A DNA stretch of 64,000 bases from UBA4660 sp034408895 (GTDB taxonomy: Bacteria; Bacteroidota; Bacteroidia; Flavobacteriales_D; Sanyastnellaceae). This document shows, piece after piece, positions 8,956-17,541 of the stretch. Where the stretch lies: assembly GCA_034408895.1 (NCBI GenBank), contig JAWXCI010000045.1, positions 83,756-147,755 on the forward strand, given 5' to 3'. The position numbers and the translations under genes are program-made. A model generated the notes under the pieces. It made no database searches. It saw only the letters and a list, made by a program, of their open reading frames with translations, and had not been told where the DNA came from. Numbering within the stretch: the first letter of the stretch is position 1; each line of letters starts with the position of its first letter.

Positions 8956-8963
8956 TATTTTTG
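8956..8963 (+). promoter_or_regulatory. Candidate -7 box for the first DUF1573 gene
   Basis: TATTTTTG fits TAnnTTTG and lies 48 bp before the ATG at 9012. It would place the transcription start inside the longer frame that begins at 8949 and so supports 9012 as the true start. No clear -33 element was seen. Confidence 0.4.
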
Positions 8964-9011
8964 CCGAGCCTTTCAGCAATCAAATCATTAACCCATAAAC
9001 ATAAAAAAAAG

Positions 9012-9650
9012 ATGAGTAACGGAGTAAAAATAGGACTGCTTGGAGTAATTGCAGTTCTTCTTGGATTCACATTTTTCCGCCTGTTTTCAGGTGGCAGCGA
9101 AGACAAGATGTTCAAACCTAACGAGTCGACCGCTAACAGCGGTGTGGCACAAAATGCTTCTTCCAAAACCGTGCAGGCGGAAGATGGTCAATGGTATTAC
9201 CCAGGGGCCGATGGACAGGCAGACCTCAGCCGCCCAATGGATGGTGCGAAAAAAGACCAGAAAGAACCGGGAGTTACAGCCAGCGCAGGCCGGGCAAAAA
9301 CAGTGATGACTTTCGAACAGCCGGAACACGACTTTGGAACTATTAAACAAGGCGATCGTGTGGAATACAGTTTCAAATTCACCAACACCGGCAAAGAACC
9401 GTTGATAATTGAAGATGCAACTGCTACATGTGGATGCACCGTGCCTCAATGGCCAAAGGATCCTATTGCCCCTGGCAAATCGGATGAGATACGTGTGTCG
9501 TTTAACAGTGCCGGAAAAAAAGATGTGGTGAGCAAAATGGTGACCATCACCGCGAACACTGAACCCATAAGCACCAAACTAACCATTAAAGCAACAGTAC
9601 TTGTTGACCCCAATGCTCCCGTCACTAAACCGGTTCCGGGAGGACATTGA
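9012..9650 (+). CDS. DUF1573 domain protein (membrane-anchored)
   Basis: 212 residues from ATG 9012 (MSNGVKIGLLG). An upstream ATG at 8949 is less likely because the paralog at 9797 starts at the equivalent point. Residues 5-25 form one transmembrane anchor (GLLGVIAVLLGFTFFRLF). A linker with a WYYPGADGQADLSRP motif follows, then a DUF1573 Ig-like domain about residues 95-200: FEQPEHDFGTIKQGD, FKFTNTGKEPLIIEDATATC, CGCTVPQWPKDPIAPGKSDEI split over strands, and VTITANTEP. The conserved Cys pair (ATCGCT) is present. Members are periplasmic or surface proteins of unknown role. Confidence 0.9.
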   Translation: MSNGVKIGLLGVIAVLLGFTFFRLFSGGSEDKMFKPNESTANSGVAQNASSKTVQAEDGQWYYPGADGQADLSRPMDGAKKDQKEPGVTASAGRAKTVMTFEQPEHDFGTIKQGDRVEYSFKFTNTGKEPLIIEDATATCGCTVPQWPKDPIAPGKSDEIRVSFNSAGKKDVVSKMVTITANTEPISTKLTIKATVLVDPNAPVTKPVPGGH

Positions 9651-9671
9651 TAATAACATTCAAACCAACTC

Positions 9672-9705
9672 AACCCCCGCCTTCTGTAGTGCGGGGGTTT
9701 TTTTT
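9672..9705 (+). terminator. Intrinsic terminator between the two DUF1573 genes
   Basis: AACCCCCGC and GCGGGGGTT form a nine-base stem around a 10-base loop and are followed by a run of eight T. It separates the two paralogs, so the second probably has its own promoter. Confidence 0.85.
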
Positions 9706-9796
9706 GAAATCCCTAAGCGCTTGAGCCGAATCATATCACGCAGATTAGATTTGACTTGCAAATTAAAAATAACTCAAAATTTTAACCAGAGAAACA

Positions 9797-10429
9797 ATGA
9801 ACAATGGAATAAAAATCGGGATACTGGGAACCATAGCAGTGTTGGTTGCCTACTTGTTTTTCCGCTTGTTTTCGCAAACCGGAGACGAGGTACTGCCCTC
9901 TTCATCCGGCAACAATCCTGCTGCCACCACCACAAAATTGCCCAACCAGGTGAGGGCACCCAATGGTGTTTGGTACAAGCCTGATGCTAACGGACAACCG
10001 GATATGAGCAAGCCGGTGAACACAGCAGGGGGCGCACTAAATGAAGTGCCCGGTGCCAGCAGTGCCAACAGAACAAGAACCACTATTGCCTTTGATAAAA
10101 CTGAACACAATTTTGGGGTGCTAAATCAGGGGGATAAAAAAGATTGTATTTTCCGTTTCACCAATACGGGAAGCGAACCGCTTATTATTGAAGACTGCCA
10201 CGCCTCCTGTGGATGCACAGTGCCGCAATGGCCCAAAGTGCCTATAGCCCCGGGAAAATCGGATGAGATTCGTGTGGCTTACAAAAGTGCCGGAAAACAG
10301 GGCGCACAAAGCAAAGACATCACCATTACTGCCAACACCACTCCCGTAACTATTAAACTAAACATAAAAGCAAACGTGCTGGTGGATCCCAATGCTCCAC
10401 AAAACCCGGATGGGATAATTGTGCATTGA
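9797..10429 (+). CDS. DUF1573 domain protein, paralog of the preceding gene
   Basis: 210 residues, start ATG at 9797 (MNNGIKIGILG). It is collinear with the gene at 9012: the same TM anchor (GILGTIAVLVAYLFFRLF), the same linker motif (WYKPDANGQPDMSKP) and the same DUF1573 core (DKTEHNFGVLNQGD, ASCGCTVPQWPK, SDEIRVAYKSAGKQ). The pair is a tandem duplication. The high identity around CGCTVPQWPK contrasts with divergent linkers, so the Ig-like domain is the conserved functional part. Function unknown. Confidence 0.9.
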   Translation: MNNGIKIGILGTIAVLVAYLFFRLFSQTGDEVLPSSSGNNPAATTTKLPNQVRAPNGVWYKPDANGQPDMSKPVNTAGGALNEVPGASSANRTRTTIAFDKTEHNFGVLNQGDKKDCIFRFTNTGSEPLIIEDCHASCGCTVPQWPKVPIAPGKSDEIRVAYKSAGKQGAQSKDITITANTTPVTIKLNIKANVLVDPNAPQNPDGIIVH

Positions 10430-10456
10430 TGCTCTCAAGAAATCATGCACAGGCTC

Positions 10457-10800
10457 TTAAATTTTCAGCAGCCTGAAAGTTTGGCGTTGTTGTCCGATCG
10501 TCACTTTCACAGTGTAAACAATGCATCGCTCGTTCTCAAGTGTAAATGTGGTTTATAACCTTGATTGCCCAAGTGATGCAGTTCCAAGGAAGAAGCGCCA
10601 ACCTCATTTACCGAGGTGAGAATTTCAACATTATTGTGAGTATACCCCTCTTCATCTGCGTACATGCAGGGAAAGAGATGGCTACCGAAGTTGGCAAAAA
10701 ACTGACCCTGCGTGTATCCATCTTCAGTGATGGAAATAAGAGCTGCATCATCAAGATAAATTCCCATGGGTAGGGCAACACTTCCTGATGCGAGGGTTCA
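10457..10800 (-). pseudogene. Decayed T9SS C-terminal sorting domain remnant
   Basis: The minus strand encodes, just after a TGA, a string beginning LASGSVALPMGIYLDDAALISIT, shown here only as the match to the start of a T9SS CTD (NPASGSV...). It runs open to a stop at about 10507. In another frame, the sequence just upstream of a TAA at 10457 reads NERCIVYTVKVTIGQQRQTF then RLLKI, the typical last strand of a T9SS type A sorting domain. The two halves are in different frames, so at least one frameshift separates them, and no passenger protein precedes them. I read this as a pseudogene fragment. Some of the middle may be unrelated. Confidence 0.5.
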
Positions 10801-10847
10801 ATAGGATCACAGTGATCCGACAATGGCTTCACTGAAGCATGCCATGA

Positions 10848-11312
10848 CTAGCGCCAGGCACTTAGCAAACCGCACATCAAAACAGCGGTGATGCTCCAGT
10901 AAACCCAGTTCACCAGGAACCAAGAAAATTTCCTTTTTTCGAAAACCGCCATGGTAGCAAAAATGGGAAGAAGAAGTGTTATGGCATAAGCCATTCCGTG
11001 AAAGGCCCCGTGTCCGAAGGTGATATAGCTATGTCCGTCCACAGCGTCTGTCACCTGGTGGTGATCGGTGCCACCAGCACCGGTAACATTGGCCCAAAAA
11101 TGCAAGGCCAGCAGAAACGAAACAACCAGACATACAAGGTACAGAATTGGTTTCGGTCCATTGCCCACGCCCTCTTTTGTGAAACCGTTGGCACGCATCC
11201 AAATGCTGCCGGCCACCGCAGGGTGGTAGTAAATGAAACCCATGATCATGGGTATGGCTGCCGCCACTACTACGGCAAGAACGTTCATCTGAGGTTCTGG
11301 TACAATTTCCAT
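10848..11312 (-). CDS. DUF1761-family integral membrane protein
   Basis: 154 residues with four hydrophobic helices (VLAVVVAAAIPMIMGFIYY, ILYLVCLVVSFLLALHFW, FGHGAFHGMAYAITLLLP and WSITAVLMCGLL). The FIYYHPAVAGSIWMRANG motif after helix 1 and the FxHGAxHG motif before helix 3 fit the DUF1761 family. Function unknown. ATG 11312 and ATG 11288 (MNVLAVVV) are both possible starts; the second leaves the first helix at the N-terminus. The gene is alone, with the decayed T9SS remnant downstream. Confidence 0.8.
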   Translation of the reverse strand: MEIVPEPQMNVLAVVVAAAIPMIMGFIYYHPAVAGSIWMRANGFTKEGVGNGPKPILYLVCLVVSFLLALHFWANVTGAGGTDHHQVTDAVDGHSYITFGHGAFHGMAYAITLLLPIFATMAVFEKRKFSWFLVNWVYWSITAVLMCGLLSAWR

Positions 11313-11508
11313 GGTTTGATTTTGTTTATTGGTTTATGGGTCAAACATAAGAGTTGCGAAATTCAATGAATGGCCGGATGGGGTTAGTTACTCACAGGGT
11401 CTTTGGACAAGCTCACAAAAAGAACGAACGGATAAGATTCTCCCTAGTTCGGTGGTAAGCAACCTCTTCAAAAAATTTGACGCGATTGAACAAGGTATCC
11501 ACTGTTGC

Positions 11509-12438
11509 CTATTGCCCTTTACCTCTGCGTTTTTCAGCATAAGCAGTTGCGGCCTCTCGAACCCATTTGCCATCGTCATAAGCTTTTTTGCGTGTGGCCA
11601 CCCGGTGTTGGTTGAACGGATCTCCGCCTTTTACAATGACACGAAACTCCTCCCAGTTTATTTCACCAAAGTCGTAATGACCGCGTGTTTCATTCCATTT
11701 TAGATCCTTGTCGGGGAAAGTGAGGCCAATGAATTCTGCCTGCGGCACCGTCATATCCACAAACTTTTGACGCAGTTCATCATTGGAATGGCGCTTGATT
11801 TTCCAGGCCATGTTCTGTGCGCTGTTGGGGCTGTCAGTGTCGGACGGGCCGAACATCATCAGCGATGGCCACCACCAGCGATTGAGAGCCTCCTGTGCCA
11901 TTTGTTTTTGCGCCTGATTTCCTTTTTTTGCAAGTGAGATCATGATCTCATATCCCTGGCGCTGGTGAAAAGATTCTTCCTTACATATCCTGATCATGGC
12001 GCGGCTGTATGGACCATAACTGGTGCGCTGCAGCGACACCTGGTTCACTATTGCAGCACCATCTACCAGCCAGCCAATGGCTCCCATATCGGCCCATGTA
12101 AGAGTAGGATAATTAAAAATGGAAGAGTATTTCGCTTTGCCTTCATTCAACTCATTGATGAGTGTGTCGCGATCAATGCCCAGTGTTTCGGCAGCGCTGT
12201 ATAGGTATAGCCCATGACCTGCTTCGTCCTGCACTTTGCTTAGCAAAATTATTTTTCTGCGCAGCGATGGTGCGCGCGAAATCCATTCTCCCTCCGGCAA
12301 CATGCCCACAATTTCGCTATGTGCGTGTTGGGCTATCTGGCGGATCAATGTTTTCCTGTAGCCATCGGGCATCCAGTTTTTGGCTTCGATTTTATTCTCG
12401 CCATCCACGTAGGCCTGGAAGTGTTCGGGTTGTGTCAT
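11509..12438 (-). CDS. paaA: 1,2-phenylacetyl-CoA epoxidase catalytic subunit PaaA
   Basis: 309 residues, the family's usual length. PaaA is the di-iron catalytic subunit that epoxidises phenylacetyl-CoA in the aerobic hybrid degradation pathway. Visible features are MPDGYRKTLIRQIAQHAHSE, the di-iron ligand motifs EWISRAPSL, KVQDEAGHGLYLY (ExxH) and ICKEESFHQRQGYE (ExxH), and the PaaA signature RWWWPSLMMFGPSD. The partners PaaB, PaaC (structural), PaaD (Fe-S) and PaaE (reductase) are not next to it, which is unusual because paaABCDE normally form one operon. The gene is flanked by DUF1761 and glutathione peroxidase. Confidence 0.92.
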   Translation of the reverse strand: MTQPEHFQAYVDGENKIEAKNWMPDGYRKTLIRQIAQHAHSEIVGMLPEGEWISRAPSLRRKIILLSKVQDEAGHGLYLYSAAETLGIDRDTLINELNEGKAKYSSIFNYPTLTWADMGAIGWLVDGAAIVNQVSLQRTSYGPYSRAMIRICKEESFHQRQGYEIMISLAKKGNQAQKQMAQEALNRWWWPSLMMFGPSDTDSPNSAQNMAWKIKRHSNDELRQKFVDMTVPQAEFIGLTFPDKDLKWNETRGHYDFGEINWEEFRVIVKGGDPFNQHRVATRKKAYDDGKWVREAATAYAEKRRGKGQ

Positions 12439-12575
12439 GATGATGATTTTGATGCAAGTTTAATGCGAGTCTCAAACAATCCGATAATTCTCGGGACGAG
12501 ATCCCGTTGAATATCCATTGCAAAGCTGAAAAGAATTGGCATCAGTAAAAAACGAAACGTGAACAGGTCCAGTAT

Positions 12576-12583
12576 TATACTTG
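12576..12583 (+). promoter_or_regulatory. Candidate -7 box for the glutathione peroxidase gene
   Basis: TATACTTG matches TAnnTTTG at seven of eight positions. It ends only five bases before the ATG at 12589, so the mRNA would be nearly leaderless if this box is used. Confidence 0.35.
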
Positions 12584-12588
12584 CACGT

Positions 12589-13173
12589 ATGAAAACAATT
12601 TATTGCATTCTTGTAGCTCTCTCTTCGATTTCACTTCTCAGTTTTTGTACAGAAAATATTGCACCCGATGGTGTTCCATCAGCCAACTTATCAGCTCAAA
12701 ACATCGCTACGGATTTTTACTCATTAACATACTCTGGTATTAGAGGCGAAGCCGTGAGCATGTCCACTTATAAAGGCAAATATGTGCTTTGCGTAAATGT
12801 GGCGAGTGAGTGCGGCAACACTCCGCAGTACGCAGCACTTCAGCAACTTTACGATGCGCACAAAAACCAACTGGTGGTGGTTGGTTTTCCATGCAACCAG
12901 TTTGGCAAACAGGAACCGGACAACGAAAAGCAGATAGAAGATTTCTGCACAAAGAATTATGGGGTCACATTTCCGCTTGCATCCAAGGTGGATGTGAAAG
13001 GGGAAAACCAACATCCTGTTTATGCGTGGCTCACTGGCAAAGAACTGAATGACGTGAGTGACGCAAAAGTGGAATGGAACTTCCACAAGTTTCTTGTCTC
13101 ACCCGATGGCGAGTGGCTGAAAAGTTTCAGTGCGGGCAGCGAACCGCTGGAAGTGGTAGAGTGGTTGAAGTGA
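12589..13173 (+). CDS. Glutathione peroxidase family lipoprotein
   Basis: 194 residues from ATG 12589 (MKTIYCILVALSS); an ATG at 12559 would add ten residues that break the signal. The signal ends in LLSFC, a lipobox-like motif, so the enzyme is probably periplasmic and lipid-anchored. The thioredoxin-fold core has NVASECGNTPQYAALQQLY with the peroxidatic Cys, VVGFPCNQFGKQEP with the resolving Cys region and Gln, and KVEWNFHKFLV with the Trp/Asn of the active site. Bacterial members of this kind usually work with thioredoxin rather than glutathione. They reduce peroxides. No operon partner is obvious. Confidence 0.9.
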   Translation: MKTIYCILVALSSISLLSFCTENIAPDGVPSANLSAQNIATDFYSLTYSGIRGEAVSMSTYKGKYVLCVNVASECGNTPQYAALQQLYDAHKNQLVVVGFPCNQFGKQEPDNEKQIEDFCTKNYGVTFPLASKVDVKGENQHPVYAWLTGKELNDVSDAKVEWNFHKFLVSPDGEWLKSFSAGSEPLEVVEWLK

Positions 13174-13177
13174 GAAA

Positions 13178-13260
13178 AGACTGAGTGCTGATGAACGATG
13201 TGCTGGTGAACGATTCTGCCGACTGCCCGCTGTTGACTACCACCTGCAGCCTTAACAAGC
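13178..13260. repeat. Dispersed intergenic repeat (GATGTGCTGGTGAACGATT type)
   Basis: GATGAACGATGTGCTGGTG is followed by a GACTGCCCGCTGTTGACTACC stretch shortened here to its first 20 bases (GACTGCCCGCTGTTGACTAC). The same two modules in reverse orientation make up the 7033-7200 repeat, and the first occurs again at 31742. Non-coding. Confidence 0.45.
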
Positions 13261-13302
13261 GAAAGTTTTCTCAATCTATCGAACCTTAAAACAACATAGA
13301 CA

Positions 13303-13542
13303 ATGAATCAGTTTAAAAAAGTAGCTCCGGGACGCACTCCCATCAAAATCACTCACAAGAATCAAAAGGTATTTGTAGTAAAGCTTCATGGTGGTTATAT
13401 AAAAAAGTATTCTGCCGCCAAGCCATTGTACCTGCTGGAATTGACACAGGACAGCAAGGAAGCTCAAACTTTTAACATGACTGATGCCATGGAAATTTCG
13501 AAGAAGGATCATTATGCCAAGGTGGAGACCGTGGAGAAATAA
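13303..13542 (+). CDS. Small basic hypothetical protein
   Basis: 79 residues, rich in Lys, with no signal peptide or membrane segment. The sequence has a coding-like composition (KITHKNQKVFVVKLHGGYIK, PLYLLELTQ) and begins with ATG 130 bp after the glutathione peroxidase stop. No family was recognised. Its size and beta-strand-like pattern suggest a small folded domain, possibly a nucleic-acid or ligand-binding barrel, but this is a guess. No reading frame on the opposite strand competes over its length apart from shadows. Confidence 0.55.
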   Translation: MNQFKKVAPGRTPIKITHKNQKVFVVKLHGGYIKKYSAAKPLYLLELTQDSKEAQTFNMTDAMEISKKDHYAKVETVEK

Positions 13543-13758
13543 GTGAGAGAAAAGCAATGTGCTGACATGGTCAGCGCGAATGATTCTTTCTGGCGCTGCA
13601 CTCAATTTCATTCATTGAGTTGCCAGGCCAAGTCGCACAATTCATTATACAAACTAACCTGGCTTTCTGCCAATGCATTTAAAAGCACGAAAGGTTTTCT
13701 TTGCCTTGTATGCCTTCTAGCTTTTTGCCCTTTCCACGCCTTGCGTGGCCATTGCATT

Positions 13759-15528
13759 TCACTCTTGAAATTGCAGCTCAAACAATTTCCTGTACTGCCC
13801 TTCCTGTTCTAACAATTGGTGGTGAGAACCCACCTGGATAATTTTTCCTTTTTCAAGCACCACAATTTTATTGGCGCGTTGGATGGTAGAGAGGCGATGA
13901 GCTATGGCTATAGAAGTGCGGCCTTCCGTCAGTTTTGCCGATGCGTGTTGGATAAGTTCTTCGCTCTCGGTGTCCACGCTGCTCGTGGCTTCATCCAGAA
14001 TAAGGATGCTCGGATTGTGAACATAAGCACGAAGAAAGGCGAGCAATTGGCGCTGACCTACGCTCAACATTCCTCCGCGTTCGCGAACGTTGTAATCGTA
14101 ACCACCGGGCAGTCGTGAAATAAAATCATGGGTACCCACACGCTCCGATGCAGCAATCACCGCTTCCCTTTTAATGTGGCCGTTGCCCAGTGTAATGTTG
14201 TTGTGAACGGTGTCAGAAAAAAGAAATACGTCCTGCAACACCACGCCTACATTTCTTCTCAAACTTTCCAGTGTGTATTCGCGAATGTCGCGTCCGTCTA
14301 TTTTTATTTCTCCTTTCTGGAAATCATAAAATCGGCTCAGCAGATTTACTATAGATGTTTTGCCGGCACCAGTGGCTCCAACAAATGCCACCATTTCGCC
14401 CGCCTTTACTTCCAGGTTTACATCGCGCAACACCCACTGTGCCTCCTCATCATCGGGCTTGGCATCGGAGTAACTGAACCATACATTTTTCAATTGCACA
14501 TCACCGCGCAGATGCTTGGCTTCTGTGGTTCCTGTGTCGAGTTGTTTTTCATCAGTATCGAAAAGTTTAAACACGCGTTCAGCATTCACCACACCCATTT
14601 GCAGTGTATTAAAATTATCGGCCATTTGCCTTATGGGCCGGTACAACGCGAAAATGAAGAGGCAATACTTCATTAGTACACCTTCGGTAATCTGGCCACC
14701 TATTCCGCTGCGAAGTCCCCACCACAGCAAGAGTGCAATGCTACCCGCTGACAACAATTCCACTACGGGAAAAAAAATAGAGTAGGCCCATATCCCTCGA
14801 ATGTGTGCGTTGCGATGTTCGCGGTTTATCTGGTTAAATTTTTCCTGCTCTCTCTTTTCACGGTTGAAAATCTGTATGATGTTCATGCCCGTTACGTGCT
14901 CCTGTATAAAAGTGTTGATGCGGGAAACTTCGTTTCGCACATCGTTGAATGATTTTTTTACCGCCCGCTGAAAAAGCCGAGTGGCATAAATCAAAATCGG
15001 GATTGGAATGAGGATGATGAGGGAGAGTTGCCAGTTATCACTAAACATCCAAATCAGGATGATGGTTAGTTTTAGAAGATCGCCAAAAATGTTGAGGAAC
15101 CCTTCGGAAAATACATCGGCAATACCGTCAATATCCGAGATATGCCTTGTCACCAATTGCCCCACAGGAGTTTTATCGAAGTAGCGCAACTTGAATTTGG
15201 AAGTGTGTTGGTAAAGCTTAGAACGAAGGTCCAGGGTTACGCTTTGCGCCACATAGTTGCCGTGCCATGTTTGTACAAAACCCATTATAGCTTCGAGAAT
15301 AAGGAAGCTTACATAAAGTATGGCGCTCCACATTAATCCATAACCGTTGCCATTCTTTACATGATCGTCAATGGCGGTTTGAACCAGCTCTGGCCGCACG
15401 GGACCCAAAAAAGCTCCGATCACCACAATGCCAAGGGCCAGGCGGAAGCGCCCCTTGTATGGTTTCGATTGCGCAATCAAGCGCCCGAACAGTTTCCAGT
15501 CAAATGCTTTTCCCGATGCGGTTGCCAT
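13759..15528 (-). CDS. ABC transporter, fused permease/ATP-binding (exporter half-transporter)
   Basis: 589 residues. Six transmembrane helices lie within residues about 25-310 (for example LALGIVVIGAFLG, LMWSAILYVSFLILEAIMGF, LKLTIILIWMF). The nucleotide-binding domain spans about 345-589 with Walker A GATGAGKTS, the Q-loop VVLQDVFLFS, signature LSVGQRQ and Walker B ILILDEATSSVD with the following H-loop IAHRLST. This is the MsbA/LmrA-type half-exporter that works as a homo- or heterodimer. The substrate is unknown; lipid, drug or peptide export are all possible. It lies about 115 bp downstream of truA on the same strand. Confidence 0.92.
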   Translation of the reverse strand: MATASGKAFDWKLFGRLIAQSKPYKGRFRLALGIVVIGAFLGPVRPELVQTAIDDHVKNGNGYGLMWSAILYVSFLILEAIMGFVQTWHGNYVAQSVTLDLRSKLYQHTSKFKLRYFDKTPVGQLVTRHISDIDGIADVFSEGFLNIFGDLLKLTIILIWMFSDNWQLSLIILIPIPILIYATRLFQRAVKKSFNDVRNEVSRINTFIQEHVTGMNIIQIFNREKREQEKFNQINREHRNAHIRGIWAYSIFFPVVELLSAGSIALLLWWGLRSGIGGQITEGVLMKYCLFIFALYRPIRQMADNFNTLQMGVVNAERVFKLFDTDEKQLDTGTTEAKHLRGDVQLKNVWFSYSDAKPDDEEAQWVLRDVNLEVKAGEMVAFVGATGAGKTSIVNLLSRFYDFQKGEIKIDGRDIREYTLESLRRNVGVVLQDVFLFSDTVHNNITLGNGHIKREAVIAASERVGTHDFISRLPGGYDYNVRERGGMLSVGQRQLLAFLRAYVHNPSILILDEATSSVDTESEELIQHASAKLTEGRTSIAIAHRLSTIQRANKIVVLEKGKIIQVGSHHQLLEQEGQYRKLFELQFQE

Positions 15529-15540
15529 TTCTTCTAATTG

Positions 15541-15657
15541 TTCAATTTGAAAATTTGAGGACTTGAAAATGGCCCCACGCAGAGATTGATATCAACGTCT
15601 TGTTTCGTGTTCATTGCTTTTTGCGCTTTCATTTTCAAATTCTCAAATTGATTCATT
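15541..15657. repeat. Dispersed AATTTGAAAATTTGA repeat between truA and the ABC gene
   Basis: CAATTTGAAAATTTGAGG at about 15551 and its near inverted copy CATTTTCAAATTCTCAAATT at about 15630 flank unrelated DNA. A-rich units of this kind are common between genes in Bacteroidota (from memory). They can form a long imperfect hairpin. The right end slightly overlaps the 3' end of truA. Confidence 0.45.
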
Positions 15658-16431
15658 GATAAAAGGATATTTGACTTGCACCAAATGCAGCCCGGCAGCC
15701 TTAATGCTGTCGCCTGCCATCATCCGGTTTTTGGATTCTATCACGGTCTTGTATTCATCCAGCGTCATTCTTCCTTTGCCTATAATAAAGTGTGTTCCCA
15801 CAATGGCGCGCACCATGTTCCTTAGAAAACGATTGGCCGATATGGTGAATTTCAGTTGGTGCCCAGTGCGTTCCCATGTCGCCCTGCGCACATAGCAAAT
15901 GGAAGTTGATTGTCCGCCACCGGTTCGCTGGAAACTTGAAAAATCGTTATAGTCAAGAAGCATTTGTGCCGCTTCGTTCATAATCTCCACATCCAGCGGA
16001 AACGGAAAGAACTTGCTGTAAAGATGAGTAAACGGATTTCTTCTTTGATGAACATGATATTCATAAGTGCGCTCGGTAGCATCGAATCGTGCGTGAGCTT
16101 TATCAGCAACGCGAAGGATATTGTGCACTGCAATGTCCCACGGCAGCAGTTGGTTCAGTTTGAAGAAGAGCATGTCCTGGTCATCAATTTCTTTCTCCGC
16201 CTCGAAGTGGAGGTAAAAATTTTTTGCATGAACCCCGGCATCGGTTCTTCCGCAGCCCACTGTCACCACTTTTTCCTGACGAAGAAGTCTGCGCAATGCC
16301 TTTTCAATTTCAGCCTGCACCGTGTTGCCGTTCGCCTGAAACTGCCAGCCACAATAGTTGGTGCCGTCATAAGAAATGTGGAGGAAGTATCGTGGACGAA
16401 CTATTCTCTCTTCCGTTTCATCTTGCATCAT
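15643..16431 (-). CDS. truA: tRNA pseudouridine synthase A
   Basis: 262 residues from ATG 16431 (MMQDETEE); an upstream ATG at 16458 would cross a terminator hairpin and is rejected. TruA converts U38-U40 of the anticodon arm to pseudouridine. The N-terminal motif YFLHISYDGTNYCGWQFQ, the catalytic aspartate in VGCGRTDAGVHA, and the ANRFLRNMVRAIVGT motif are present. The enzyme is cytoplasmic. Upstream and in the same direction lies a secreted-protein gene with a terminator in between; downstream is the ABC exporter. Confidence 0.95.
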   Translation of the reverse strand: MMQDETEERIVRPRYFLHISYDGTNYCGWQFQANGNTVQAEIEKALRRLLRQEKVVTVGCGRTDAGVHAKNFYLHFEAEKEIDDQDMLFFKLNQLLPWDIAVHNILRVADKAHARFDATERTYEYHVHQRRNPFTHLYSKFFPFPLDVEIMNEAAQMLLDYNDFSSFQRTGGGQSTSICYVRRATWERTGHQLKFTISANRFLRNMVRAIVGTHFIIGKGRMTLDEYKTVIESKNRMMAGDSIKAAGLHLVQVKYPFINESI

Positions 16432-16442
16432 GAGGGCACAAA

Positions 16443-16470
16443 AAAAGGCGCAAAACACTTCGCGCCTTTT
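16443..16470 (-). terminator. Intrinsic terminator between the anchor-V gene and truA
   Basis: AAAAGGCGC at 16443-16451 pairs with GCGCCTTTT at 16462-16470 around a 10-base loop. The minus strand ends in a T-run, so it terminates the gene at 16495-17337. The structure can also act on plus-strand transcripts. Confidence 0.8.
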
Positions 16471-16494
16471 GATTTCATTGTTTAATGATGCTTA

Positions 16495-17337
16495 TCAATA
16501 CACAAACTTTTCGAAATGCGCGGGGCTTCCATTCAAGGAAACACTCACCAGGTAAGAACCGTGCTTGATATCTGCAATTGAGAACGTGCGTTGGAGTTGG
16601 CCTGCTTCTATGTTTTCATTCATCAGTAAAGCCACTTCTTTTCCGCCTATGGAGTAGAGTTTAATTTCCAGCTTTGCAGCAGTAATGAGCGTGTAGTTCA
16701 TGTTCAAAGTCTGCAATGAGGGATTGCAGAAAACTTCTAATACAGGTGTTTGGTTATTTTCCTTAACACCCACAGACCCGTCACTCGCAACATGTGTGGT
16801 GGTGTAGATAAAGTCTCCTGTTTTGAGGCCGTTATTATTGGCAGCATTACCAGCCACATAAAAAGTAATTTCGCCCACGTTCGTGGCAGGAGCTTCCCAA
16901 GTAAACTCGAAGGTGTGGGAATCGTTCGTTAATCCGGCATCTTCCAGGTGTACAATGTTTTTGCGAACATTCCCGCTTATAGTTTTTGTCTTGATTTGGG
17001 TACCGGTTCCGGGCACAAGATTTCCGCCATTGGCACCACTGGGCAGCAGTGCTTCAACACCTAATCCGAAAAGTGGACGGCCTGCTTGAGCAACGGTTAC
17101 AGAGATGATGTAGGTGCTTCCGGGAACATATTCCCAATCGGGAATGTTGGACGTGATCGTGACGGATCCACCCTGCGAATTGTCGGCTGTGCCTGTGTGG
17201 CAACTTGTGGTGCTACAGGTTGTTTCCCCAGGTGAACCGGTGTTTCCTGCTCTTCCATCTTCTTTATCATACCCTCCTGCAAAAAAAAGGATGAATAAAA
17301 ATGCACTAACTGATACTAAAGTAATTTTTGCTTTCAT
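16495..17337 (-). CDS. Secreted choice-of-anchor-V-like protein with T9SS type A sorting domain
   Basis: 280 residues from ATG 17337 (MKAKITLVSV). The signal peptide (AFLFILFFAGG) is followed by GRAGNTGSPGETTCSTTSCH, which matches the start of the choice-of-anchor V / Reelin-like family. That segment ends with a C-x4-CH arrangement close to a haem-binding site. Residues about 60-190 form the beta-rich domain (GSTYIISVTVAQAGRPLFGL, FEFTWEAPATNVGEITFYVA). The last about 75 residues are a T9SS C-terminal domain (NPSLQTLNMNYTL, KLEIKLYSIGGKEVALL, HGSYLVSVSL, FEKFVY), so the protein should be exported across the outer membrane. Its biological role is unknown. Confidence 0.8.
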   Translation of the reverse strand: MKAKITLVSVSAFLFILFFAGGYDKEDGRAGNTGSPGETTCSTTSCHTGTADNSQGGSVTITSNIPDWEYVPGSTYIISVTVAQAGRPLFGLGVEALLPSGANGGNLVPGTGTQIKTKTISGNVRKNIVHLEDAGLTNDSHTFEFTWEAPATNVGEITFYVAGNAANNNGLKTGDFIYTTTHVASDGSVGVKENNQTPVLEVFCNPSLQTLNMNYTLITAAKLEIKLYSIGGKEVALLMNENIEAGQLQRTFSIADIKHGSYLVSVSLNGSPAHFEKFVY

Positions 17338-17541
17338 AAAAGTGTTTGATTTTATAAATGCAATGGTATCCAACAACCATTTACGTGTGCCTAATTAAGG
17401 AGCCGGTTTATTGGAATCTTGATAGCCTTTACATAGTTCATGGCAAGGAACTCTCTCGCGGGCAACCACCCACTCATATCCATTGATAGCCTGTCTATCT
17501 GGAGCCTATTGTTTACACTACTGCTCTCTGCCAACTCTTCA

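Noticed and set aside
10848..11312. DUF1761 protein as a haem-copper or transporter subunit
   Set aside because: Only a general four-helix pattern; no metal ligands or transporter motif.
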